Below, one piece after another: positions 6,185 through 12,767 of a stretch of DNA of 12,767 bases. The first letter of the stretch is position 1. The number at the start of each line of letters is the position of its first letter. The notes under the pieces were generated by a model. It saw nothing but the letters and a program-made list of their open reading frames with translations. It searched no databases and was not told the DNA's origin. Location of the stretch: positions 1 to 12,767 of the forward strand of contig CALKXX010000153.1 of NCBI GenBank assembly GCA_938003725.1, given 5' to 3'. The DNA comes from an uncultured Sphingomonadaceae bacterium (lineage in GTDB: Bacteria; Pseudomonadota; Alphaproteobacteria; Sphingomonadales; Sphingomonadaceae). The position numbers and the translations under genes were made by a program.

Positions 6185-8866
6185 TTATTTGCCCTTGGCA
6201 AGCGCTGCCTGAGCAGCCGCGAGCCGCGCGATCGGCACACGATATGGCGACGCACTAACATAATCCAACCCGGTTTTTTCGCAAAAAGCAATCGAGGCAG
6301 GATCGCCGCCATGCTCGCCGCAAATACCCAATTTGATATCAGGGCGAGCTTCCCGGCCCCGGTCTGCCGCCAGTTCTATCAACTGGCCAACTCCTTCGAT
6401 ATCAAGACTCACAAACGGATCGCGCGGGAATATTCCCTTGTCCACATATTGGGTTAGGAAACGCCCAGCATCGTCGCGGGACACGCCCAGGGTGGTTTGG
6501 GTCAGATCATTGGTACCAAAGCTAAAAAACTCGCCATGTTCCGCGATTTTGTCCGCCATCAAAGCTGCCCGTGGCAGTTCAATCATTGTGCCGACCAGAT
6601 AATCTATTTCATGGCCTTTTTCGGAAAAGACTTCCTTGGCCATACGGTCCACGGTATCTTTCATCAATTGCAGTTCCCGAGCGGTCGCCACGAGTGGGAT
6701 CATAACCTCAGGAATTGGTGCCTCTCCAGAAGATTCTGCGACTTCACAAGCAGCTTCGAAAATCGCCCGCGCCTGCATTTCATATATTTCCGGATAGGTG
6801 ACACCTAGGCGGCATCCCCGGTGACCCAGCATGGGATTAAACTCGTGCAACTCATTGGCCCGTTGTTTCAGCACCTCTACGCCGACATCAGCAGCGGCAG
6901 CGACCTCTTCGAATTCCGACTGGTGATGCGGCAGAAATTCGTGCAACGGCGGGTCCAGCAAACGGATCGTGACCGGAAGGCCCACCATGACTTCAAAAAT
7001 TTGACGGAAATCGCCGCGTTGCTCTGGGAGTAGCTTCGCAAGCGCCGCTCGCCGGCCTTTTTCGTCATAGGACAGAATCATCTGGCGCACGGCGGTAATC
7101 CGGCTCGCCTCAAAGAACATATGCTCGGTCCGGCATAGACCGATTCCCTCCGCACCAAAGTCACGGGCGACCTGACAATCATGCGGCGTCTCTGCATTAG
7201 TGCGCACGCCCAGACGGCGAACTTTGTCCGCCCATTCCATCAGAACACCGAAATCGCCAACCAGCTCCGGCTGTATGGTTTCAACATGCCCGGCCATAAT
7301 CTGGCCGTTACTGCCATCTATAGTCAGCAAATCGCCCTCTTTAAGTTCTCGGTCGCCCACTTTCATGGTTTGCGTTTCGCTGTTGATCGACAATGTGCCG
7401 GCACCTGAAACGCATGGCCTGCCCATACCCCTCGCTACGACGGCCGCATGTGACGTCATGCCGCCACGCGCCGTCAGGATGCCTTTTGCCGCGTGCATCC
7501 CGCTAATATCCTCGGGCGAGGTTTCGACCCGCACCAAGATAACGTCATCACCCAGTTCAGTGCGGCGTTCCGCGGTTTCGCTGTCAAACACGATCAAACC
7601 CGATGCTGCCCCCGGAGAGGCCGGCAATCCGCTGGTCAGCACGTCGCGCTTCGCATCCGGATCAAGTGTCGGATGCAGCAATTGGTCGAGGGCCATCGGG
7701 TCAACCCGTGCGACGGCCTCTTCCTGTGTGATCAGACCGTCATTCGCCATATCCACAGCAATTTTCAGCGCCGCCTTTGCCGTGCGTTTGCCCGAGCGGG
7801 TTTGCAGCATCCACAGTTTTCCGCGCTCTACGGTAAATTCAATATCCTGCATGTCGCGATAGTGCTTTTCGAGCAGGTCGAACACATCGGTTAGCTCGCC
7901 ATAAGTTTCCGCCATAGCCTCTTCCATCGACAGCGGCTTGGCTCCGGCCTCTTCGCGGGCAGCTTTGGACAGATATTGCGGAGTTCGAATACCAGCGACG
8001 ACATCCTCGCCCTGCGCATTGATCAGCCATTCGCCATAGTAAGCCGCATCGCCGTTGGAGGGATTGCGGGTGAACGCTACACCAGTCGCGCTTGTTTCGC
8101 CCATATTGCCAAACACCATCGCTTGGACATTGACGGCAGTACCCCATTCAGAAGGAATATCGTTTAGACGGCGATACACCTTGGCCCGGTCCGCCTGCCA
8201 GCTACCGAAGACTGCGCTAACCGCGCCCCAAAGCTGATCGTTCACATCTTGCGGGAACGGCTTGCCCCATTGGTCTTCCACCAGGCCTTTATATTCAGCT
8301 ACCAGAGCTTTCCAATGTTGAGACTCCATCTCAGTATCAGTAAAAAAGCCATTGTCTTCTTTTGCTATTTCCAATGCCTCTTCAAACGCATCATGGTCAA
8401 GTTGCAACACCACATCGCTGTACATTTGAATGAACCGGCGATAGCTGTCCCATGCGAAACGCTCATCCCCAGATGTTCTGGCAAGCCCTTCTACCGTTTC
8501 GTCATTCAGGCCCAGATTAAGCACCGTGTCCATCATTCCGGGCATGGACGCACGGGCACCGGAGCGAACGGAAACCAGCAGCGGATCGGCTGCATCGCCG
8601 AATTTCTTGCCAGTAATCGCTTCTATATGCGCCACGCCCTGCGCGACTTCGGCGTTCAGGCTGTCGGGATAGGCGCCGGCATTGTTCATATATTCGGTGC
8701 ACATTTCGGTGGAAATCGTAAAACCGGGAGGCACAGGAAGGCCAATATTCGCCATTTCCGCCAGGTTCGCGCCCTTACCGCCCAACAAGTTGATCGCATC
8801 CTGTTTGTCAGAAGGCGCGCCATCCGCATCTATTCCGCCGCCGAAACGATAAACATATTGGGTCAT
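6185..8866 (-). CDS. ppdK: Pyruvate phosphate dikinase
   Basis: PPDK interconverts pyruvate, ATP and phosphate with phosphoenolpyruvate, AMP and diphosphate, so it can feed gluconeogenesis or run in the glycolytic direction. The 893-residue length is normal. The ATP-grasp nucleotide domain spans about 1-350 (GGKGANLAEM at 29-38, SVRSGARASMPGMMDT at 99-114). The swivelling phosphohistidine domain holds GGMTSHAAVVARGMG, with His473 as phosphate carrier and Thr471 as the residue regulated in other PPDKs. The PEP/pyruvate TIM barrel spans about 535-885, with GTNDLTQTTLGVSRDD (784-799) and Cys849 in GICGEHGG. No key residue is missing. The ATG lies 2 bases after the glyS stop (TAGctATG), with GAAGG in the end of glyS as ribosome binding site. 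The caspase-like gene follows after 3 bases. Confidence 0.98.
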   Translation of the reverse strand: MTQYVYRFGGGIDADGAPSDKQDAINLLGGKGANLAEMANIGLPVPPGFTISTEMCTEYMNNAGAYPDSLNAEVAQGVAHIEAITGKKFGDAADPLLVSVRSGARASMPGMMDTVLNLGLNDETVEGLARTSGDERFAWDSYRRFIQMYSDVVLQLDHDAFEEALEIAKEDNGFFTDTEMESQHWKALVAEYKGLVEDQWGKPFPQDVNDQLWGAVSAVFGSWQADRAKVYRRLNDIPSEWGTAVNVQAMVFGNMGETSATGVAFTRNPSNGDAAYYGEWLINAQGEDVVAGIRTPQYLSKAAREEAGAKPLSMEEAMAETYGELTDVFDLLEKHYRDMQDIEFTVERGKLWMLQTRSGKRTAKAALKIAVDMANDGLITQEEAVARVDPMALDQLLHPTLDPDAKRDVLTSGLPASPGAASGLIVFDSETAERRTELGDDVILVRVETSPEDISGMHAAKGILTARGGMTSHAAVVARGMGRPCVSGAGTLSINSETQTMKVGDRELKEGDLLTIDGSNGQIMAGHVETIQPELVGDFGVLMEWADKVRRLGVRTNAETPHDCQVARDFGAEGIGLCRTEHMFFEASRITAVRQMILSYDEKGRRAALAKLLPEQRGDFRQIFEVMVGLPVTIRLLDPPLHEFLPHHQSEFEEVAAAADVGVEVLKQRANELHEFNPMLGHRGCRLGVTYPEIYEMQARAIFEAACEVAESSGEAPIPEVMIPLVATARELQLMKDTVDRMAKEVFSEKGHEIDYLVGTMIELPRAALMADKIAEHGEFFSFGTNDLTQTTLGVSRDDAGRFLTQYVDKGIFPRDPFVSLDIEGVGQLIELAADRGREARPDIKLGICGEHGGDPASIAFCEKTGLDYVSASPYRVPIARLAAAQAALAKGK

Positions 8867-8868
8867 AG

Positions 8869-11082
8869 CTAGCCTTCTATTTTAGAGAAATCCGCGACTT
8901 GGTGAACTGCTGTGCGGAAACGGTTCAGCAACGCCAGACGGGCGTCCCGTTTAGCCGGATCATCATCATTGACGGTAACATCTTCGAAAAACGCGTCAAT
9001 TGGCCCGCGTAGGGCGGCCAGAGCCGTCATGGCTTTTTCGAATTCTTCAGCTTCGATGGCGGCGGTGACTTTCGGCTGTGCCGCGTCTAGCGCGTCGATC
9101 AGCGCTTTTTCGGCGGGTTCGGGTTCATATTCGTCATTCCGGCGCAGGCCGGAATCCAGTCCAGTAGAATTTTTTTCCGACTGGGCCCCGGCCTTCGCCG
9201 GGGTGACGGGTTGCTTGTCCCTGTCGTCTTTCTTCAAGATATTCGAAGCCCGCTTATACCCGGCGAGCAGATTTTCTCCATCCCCGGTCTCCACAAAAGC
9301 CTGCAAAGCCTTCACCCGGGCAAGTAGGCGGACCAGATCATCCTCTCCGCCAAGAGCGAATACCGCGTCGATCAGATCATGCCGAACACCCGCTTCGCGT
9401 TGCTGGACTTTTAGGCGATCGGCGAAGAAGTCCAAAAGCTCAAACTGCTGTGAGCAATATCTCTCACCATCAGAGAATTGGCCCTCAATCAGAATAACTT
9501 GTTCGCCCGAAGCTTTTTGAAAAGCAGGCCAAATGTCCTGAAATGCGGTATTCAACGTTTTCATCAAGGGCAGTTGAAGATCATTCGTCGCAACTAATCT
9601 GATAATGCCCAGTACGGCGCGCCTCAGCGCAAACGGATCCTTAGACCCTGTCGGCTTCTCATCAATCGCGAAAAACCCTACCAGAGTATCCAGCTTATCC
9701 GCCAAACTCACCGCTACCGTCACCGGATCGGTGGGCACATCATCGCCCTGCCCGACCGGCTTGTAATGATCGCGGACCGCGTTCGCGACAGCCTGTGACT
9801 TGCCCTGTTTCTCTGCATAATAGCCGCCCATCAACCCTTGCAGGTCGGGGAACTCACCCACCATCTCGGTGACGAGATCGGCTTTGCAGAGACGTGCGGC
9901 CTCAGACACTTCACCATGAAGTGTATCGCCGGGGCTGGACTGGTAAAAACCATTCCCTTCTAAAGAAACCAGCCACTCGGCCAACTTGGCCACACGCTCT
10001 ACCTTGTCGGCAACCGTTCCCAGTTTTTCATGGAACACAATGTTGCTCAATTTCTCTGCCTGATCCTCCAGCGATGTCTTTTGGTCAAGCTCCCAAAAGA
10101 ATTTCGCGTCCGCTAGTCGCGCCGCGAGGACCTTTTCATTGCCCGCGACTATGGCTTTCCCGCCGTCTGTCGCGTCAATGTTAGCTGTACAGACGAAATT
10201 CGGCGCCAGATTGCCCGATTTGTCATGCACAACAAAATATTTCTGATTCACCCGGGCCGTCAGCTGGATCACCTCTTCCGGCACATCCAGAAACGCAGGA
10301 TCAAATGAACCCAGCAAAGGAACGGGCCATTCGGTCAAACCGGCATTTTCAACAACCAGCCCTTCGTCCTCAACCAGTTTCAAACCAGCGTCAGATGCCG
10401 CCTTGGCAGCACCGTCACGCACAATATTTTGCCGTTCCTCATGATCAACCAGAACATGACAGGCGCGCAGTTTTTCAGCATAATCACCGCCATTGCCAAT
10501 GGTAATCATGCCGTCATGGTGAAAACGGTGTCCGACCGTCTCAAAACCCGACGTCACGCCATCTATTTCGCATGCAACCAGATCATCGCCCAATATCGCA
10601 ACAATCCCGCTAAGCGGACGCACCCAGCGCAAGCTTTCGGTGCTAAGGCTCGCTTCACCCCAGCGCATCGATTTCGGCCATGGAAAGGCTTTGATGATCG
10701 CCGGAATCGCGGCTGCGAGAACTTCTTTGGTGTCTTGCCCCGGCTTGTTGATCACCGCAAAGTAAGTCGGACGCCCTTTGACATCGCGCACTTCCAGCTG
10801 ATCGCGGGTCACGCCATTCTTGCGGCAGAAACCGTCCACCGCCTGATCCGGAGCCGCTTCCGGCGGACCTTTGGACTCTTCGCTGACCGCTTCGGTCTGC
10901 TCCGGCAGGTCTTTTGCGATCAGAGCAAGCCGCCGCGGTGTCGAATAGACGGTAATTTCGCCGGCTTTTAGGCCAGCCTCATCCATTTGCGCGACAAATA
11001 ACCGCTCCAGATCAGCGCGCGCCTTTGCCTGCATCCGCGCAGGTATTTCTTCGGAGAGAAGCTCTAGGAGGAAATCAGTCAT
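8869..11082 (-). CDS. glyS: Glycyl-tRNA synthetase beta subunit, with an in-frame repeat-derived insert
   Basis: GlyS is the tRNA-binding subunit of the bacterial alpha2beta2 glycyl-tRNA synthetase; the catalytic subunit GlyQ is encoded just upstream. The 737-residue product opens MTDFLLELLSEEIPARMQ, the family start, and includes RWVRPLSGIVAIL and GFFAIDEKPTGSKDPFALRRAVLGI (the conserved DPFALRR segment), plus the C-terminal helical anticodon-binding region from about 590 (YKRASNILKK, then FEKAMTALAALRGPIDAFFEDV). E. coli GlyS has about 690 residues; much of the excess is a stretch at 625-651 reading PVTPAKAGAQ to DSGLRRNDE, which is a translated palindromic repeat (see separate entry). It lies in a loop between two helices, so the enzyme is probably functional. 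The ATG is preceded by GGAG at good spacing. ppdK follows after 2 bases. Confidence 0.97.
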   Translation of the reverse strand: MTDFLLELLSEEIPARMQAKARADLERLFVAQMDEAGLKAGEITVYSTPRRLALIAKDLPEQTEAVSEESKGPPEAAPDQAVDGFCRKNGVTRDQLEVRDVKGRPTYFAVINKPGQDTKEVLAAAIPAIIKAFPWPKSMRWGEASLSTESLRWVRPLSGIVAILGDDLVACEIDGVTSGFETVGHRFHHDGMITIGNGGDYAEKLRACHVLVDHEERQNIVRDGAAKAASDAGLKLVEDEGLVVENAGLTEWPVPLLGSFDPAFLDVPEEVIQLTARVNQKYFVVHDKSGNLAPNFVCTANIDATDGGKAIVAGNEKVLAARLADAKFFWELDQKTSLEDQAEKLSNIVFHEKLGTVADKVERVAKLAEWLVSLEGNGFYQSSPGDTLHGEVSEAARLCKADLVTEMVGEFPDLQGLMGGYYAEKQGKSQAVANAVRDHYKPVGQGDDVPTDPVTVAVSLADKLDTLVGFFAIDEKPTGSKDPFALRRAVLGIIRLVATNDLQLPLMKTLNTAFQDIWPAFQKASGEQVILIEGQFSDGERYCSQQFELLDFFADRLKVQQREAGVRHDLIDAVFALGGEDDLVRLLARVKALQAFVETGDGENLLAGYKRASNILKKDDRDKQPVTPAKAGAQSEKNSTGLDSGLRRNDEYEPEPAEKALIDALDAAQPKVTAAIEAEEFEKAMTALAALRGPIDAFFEDVTVNDDDPAKRDARLALLNRFRTAVHQVADFSKIEG
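9132..9209. repeat. Composite palindromic repeat (REP/RPE-like) inside glyS
   Basis: The ends are inverted: CGTCATTCCGG (9132-9142) against CCGGGGTGACG (9198-9208), 9 of 11 matching, and CCAGTC (9156-9161) against GACTGG (9179-9184). Each half also forms its own hairpin: TTCCGGC/GCCGGAA (9137-9143 with 9148-9154) and CCCCGGC/GCCGGGG (9186-9192 with 9197-9203), each with a 4-base loop. The centre is AT-rich with a 7-T run at 9170-9176. The 78 bases equal 26 codons, so the glyS frame is kept. The peptide it encodes, VTPAKAGAQ to LDSGLRRNDE, is a well-known mark of dispersed repeats that have entered proteobacterial genes. Its opposite strand is also open here. Confidence 0.88.
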
Positions 11083-11098
11083 TTGACTTCTCCAAACT

Positions 11099-11180
11099 CG
11101 TCATTGCGAGGAGCGGAGCGACGCGGCGATCCAAAACGACGCTCGACGCTCTGGATTGCTTCGCTGCGCTCGCAATGACG
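11099..11180. repeat. Palindromic repeat (REP-like) between glyQ and glyS
   Basis: A 12-base perfect inverted repeat, CGTCATTGCGAG (11099-11110) and CTCGCAATGACG (11169-11180), bounds an 82-base imperfect hairpin. Inside it GGCGATCCA (11126-11134) faces TGGATTGC (11152-11159), and the left arm is about 6 bases longer than the right. It fills most of the 115-base glyQ-glyS gap and would form a large RNA hairpin in a joint transcript. It differs from the repeat in glyS but shares the CGTCATT end and an inner ATCCA block. It may protect RNA or lower glyS expression relative to glyQ. Confidence 0.85.
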
Positions 11181-11197
11181 GGATAGACGAGCGCCCA

Positions 11198-12070
11198 TTA
11201 CGCGTCCCACCCGTTCTTCGCCATATAGGCCTCGCAACTACCCTTCGCGAGATCGCGCACCTGCCCCATATAGCTCGCCCGCTCCTGCACGCTAATTACA
11301 CCGCGCGCCTGTAGCAGGTTAAACACGTGACTAGCCTTAATCGCCTGCTCATAAGCCGGAAGTGGCAGCTTCTTCTCCAGACACTGCTCGCATTCTTTGG
11401 TCGCCATTTTAAAGGCTTCAAAGAGCGTATCTGTGTCAGCAACCTCGAAATTCCATTCCGACATCTGCTTCTCATTTTCTAAGAAGATATCGCCGTAACT
11501 GACTCCATTACCGTTATAATCCAGATCATAGACGCTATCGACGCCCTGAATATACATGGCAAGACGCTCCAACCCATAGGTTAGTTCCCCGGCCACCGGC
11601 TTGCAGTCAAACCCGCCCATCTGCTGAAAATAGGTGAATTGCGTCACTTCCATGCCATCGCACCAGACTTCCCAGCCCAGCCCCCATGCGCCCAGGGTCG
11701 GACTTTCCCAATCGTCCTCTACAAAGCGAATGTCATGGAGCATTGGATCAATGCCAATCGCCGTCAGACTATCCAAATAAAGCTGTTGAATGTCCGGCGG
11801 CGAAGGTTTGAGAACCACCTGATACTGGTAATAATGCTGCAAGCGATTGGGGTTTTCGCCATAACGTCCATCAGTTGGGCGGCGACATGGCTGTGCAAAG
11901 GCAGCATTCCAAGGGTCAGGCCCCAAGGCGCGCAAAGTCGTTGCCGGATGGAACGTCCCTGCGCCCATTTCCAGATCATAAGGCTGCAAGATAGAACAGC
12001 CCCGCTCGCCCCAATATTCATGGAGTTTCAGGATGATCTGCTGGAAGCTAAGTGGCTTCTTATCGGTCAA
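11198..12070 (-). CDS. glyQ: Glycyl-tRNA synthetase alpha subunit
   Basis: GlyQ is the class II catalytic subunit that forms glycyl-adenylate and charges tRNA-Gly together with GlyS. The 290-residue product (E. coli about 303) opens with SFQQIILKLHEYWGERGC and contains the hallmark GAGTFHPATTLRALGPDPW at residues 36-54. Then come AAFAQPCRRPTDGRYGENPNR, the HYYQYQVVLKPSP segment and the late motif GELTYGLERLAMY. All are intact. The only plausible start is TTG at 12070-12068: upstream in the same frame there is no ATG or GTG before a TGA at 12136-12134, and the ribosome binding site is poor (GAAAG about 8 bases upstream). Low-efficiency initiation is therefore likely. It precedes glyS, separated by a palindromic repeat. 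Confidence 0.96.
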   Translation of the reverse strand: MTDKKPLSFQQIILKLHEYWGERGCSILQPYDLEMGAGTFHPATTLRALGPDPWNAAFAQPCRRPTDGRYGENPNRLQHYYQYQVVLKPSPPDIQQLYLDSLTAIGIDPMLHDIRFVEDDWESPTLGAWGLGWEVWCDGMEVTQFTYFQQMGGFDCKPVAGELTYGLERLAMYIQGVDSVYDLDYNGNGVSYGDIFLENEKQMSEWNFEVADTDTLFEAFKMATKECEQCLEKKLPLPAYEQAIKASHVFNLLQARGVISVQERASYMGQVRDLAKGSCEAYMAKNGWDA

Positions 12071-12158
12071 AATGAAGGCTTTCTTCGCGGCTGCAATATT
12101 TATCGGCTGCTTTGGCGAAAGCGCGCCATAGGGTCAAGGTGCGATTGGGCTTTTTCAG
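12071..12158 (-). other. Gap between the oxidoreductase gene and glyQ
   Basis: This 88-base gap must hold the leader of glyQ if glyQ has its own promoter. I see only a short perfect hairpin, GCTTT/AAAGC with a 4-base loop (12109-12122), and no T-run after it. No convincing promoter pair or terminator was found, so read-through from the oxidoreductase gene is possible. Confidence 0.3.
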
Positions 12159-12767
12159 CTATTCGGCAGCTTCCAATGCTTCCAATTTTGAAACCGTCAC
12201 CGGAGTAGCATTCAGGACCGCATTGCCGGACAGCCTATCATAGCTTGCAGGGTCGGTCAGATCATTGATCGATACATTCGGATTTTCGCGCGCCACAGAC
12301 AGCTTCACGCCTTCACGCCGATGACCAAAACCATGCGGTATGGACACCACGCCCGCCATGACGTCATCAGTGATTTCCACGACGATATCCACGCTGTTCA
12401 CCCGGCTGGTGACTATGGCCATTTCGCCATCAGCCAATCCTCGTGCCGCCGCATCATCCGGATGGATCATCAACGTACAGCGATTAGGCCCCTTTTGGAG
12501 GCGCTTCGAATTGGCCAGCCAGCTGTTATTCTGCCGCACATGCCGGCGACCGATAAGGCGCAGCATATCGGGTTGTTCGTCCGACAATGAGGCCGCAAAC
12601 CGGTTCAATTCCTCTAGAAAATCCGGATGGGCGGCCTGAATTTTCTTATCCTCGGTCAGCAATCTGTCCTTTAGATGGGGCATGAGAGGACCCAGATCGA
12701 TGCCATTGGGCTCTGCCTCAATCTCCGCCAGCGTCATCCCGCGCGGCGAGCTTTGCAGCATATTGTC
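12159..12767 (-). CDS. Molybdopterin-dependent oxidoreductase, C-terminal part (5' end outside window)
   Basis: The frame is open to the right edge, so the start lies outside; 202 residues are visible. Residues about 68-145 are the molybdopterin dinucleotide-binding beta-barrel found at the end of the DMSO reductase superfamily (formate dehydrogenases, assimilatory nitrate reductases and BisC/TorA types). It contains RLIGRRHVRQNNSWLANS, RCTLMIHPDDAAARGLADGE and VVSIPHGFGH. The iron-sulfur and active-site regions are not in the window, so the substrate cannot be told. The last residues (TPVTVSKLEALEAA) look like a normal family ending. It is transcribed toward glyQ with an 88-base gap. Family is very likely; the exact enzyme is open. 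Confidence 0.85.
   Translation of the reverse strand, partial: DNMLQSSPRGMTLAEIEAEPNGIDLGPLMPHLKDRLLTEDKKIQAAHPDFLEELNRFAASLSDEQPDMLRLIGRRHVRQNNSWLANSKRLQKGPNRCTLMIHPDDAAARGLADGEMAIVTSRVNSVDIVVEITDDVMAGVVSIPHGFGHRREGVKLSVARENPNVSINDLTDPASYDRLSGNAVLNATPVTVSKLEALEAAE

Noticed and set aside
7200..7862. 220-residue open frame on the plus strand
   Set aside because: It lies wholly opposite ppdK, has low-complexity Ser/Ala/Pro/Arg composition, and has no recognisable motif; it is a by-product of ppdK codon use.
8249..8872. 207-residue open frame on the plus strand
   Set aside because: It is opposite the 5' third of ppdK and shows no family motif or convincing start context.
8912..9520. 202-residue open frame on the plus strand opposite glyS
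   Set aside because: Its only recognisable part, WAPAFAGVTG, comes from the palindromic repeat and is a known repeat-translation artefact.

Overview
The window looks like chromosomal DNA from an alphaproteobacterium, most likely a member of the Sphingomonadales with moderate GC. This is inferred from the rpsF-rpsR-rplI operon whose L9 carries a long acidic C-terminal extension, from the glyQ-glyS-ppdK order, and from two families of CGTCATT-ended palindromic repeats. No database search was possible, so the species is not named. Most of the window is ordinary housekeeping DNA with a few accessory genes in the gaps.

Plus strand, left part (1-3935). The end of a diguanylate cyclase gene (GGDEF output domain) is followed by a 158-base gap holding a strong hairpin, then rpsF, rpsR and rplI, closed by a very good intrinsic terminator. 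Next comes a two-gene unit whose members overlap by one base: a P-loop sulfotransferase-like protein of unknown substrate and a PiuC/YbiX-type Fe(II)/2-oxoglutarate dioxygenase. This unit ends at an inverted repeat where it meets folE head-on.

Minus strand, right part (12767 down to 3965). In transcription order: the C-terminal end of a molybdopterin oxidoreductase, glyQ and glyS (the two subunits of glycyl-tRNA synthetase), ppdK (pyruvate phosphate dikinase), an exported caspase-like protease, tRNA-Arg(ACG) with an encoded CCA end, and folE (GTP cyclohydrolase I). The glyS-ppdK gap is 2 bases and the ppdK-caspase gap is 3 bases, so these three genes are probably translated from one message. 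The glyQ-glyS gap holds an 82-base palindromic repeat. A second, different palindromic repeat lies inside the glyS reading frame and adds about 26 residues to the protein.

The most interesting items are the in-frame repeat in glyS (with an A7 tract in its centre), the coupled sulfotransferase-like/dioxygenase pair, the caspase-like gene that starts at TTG three bases after the ppdK stop and in the same frame, and the hairpin leader before rpsF. I saw no prophage, insertion sequence, CRISPR array or obvious defence island.
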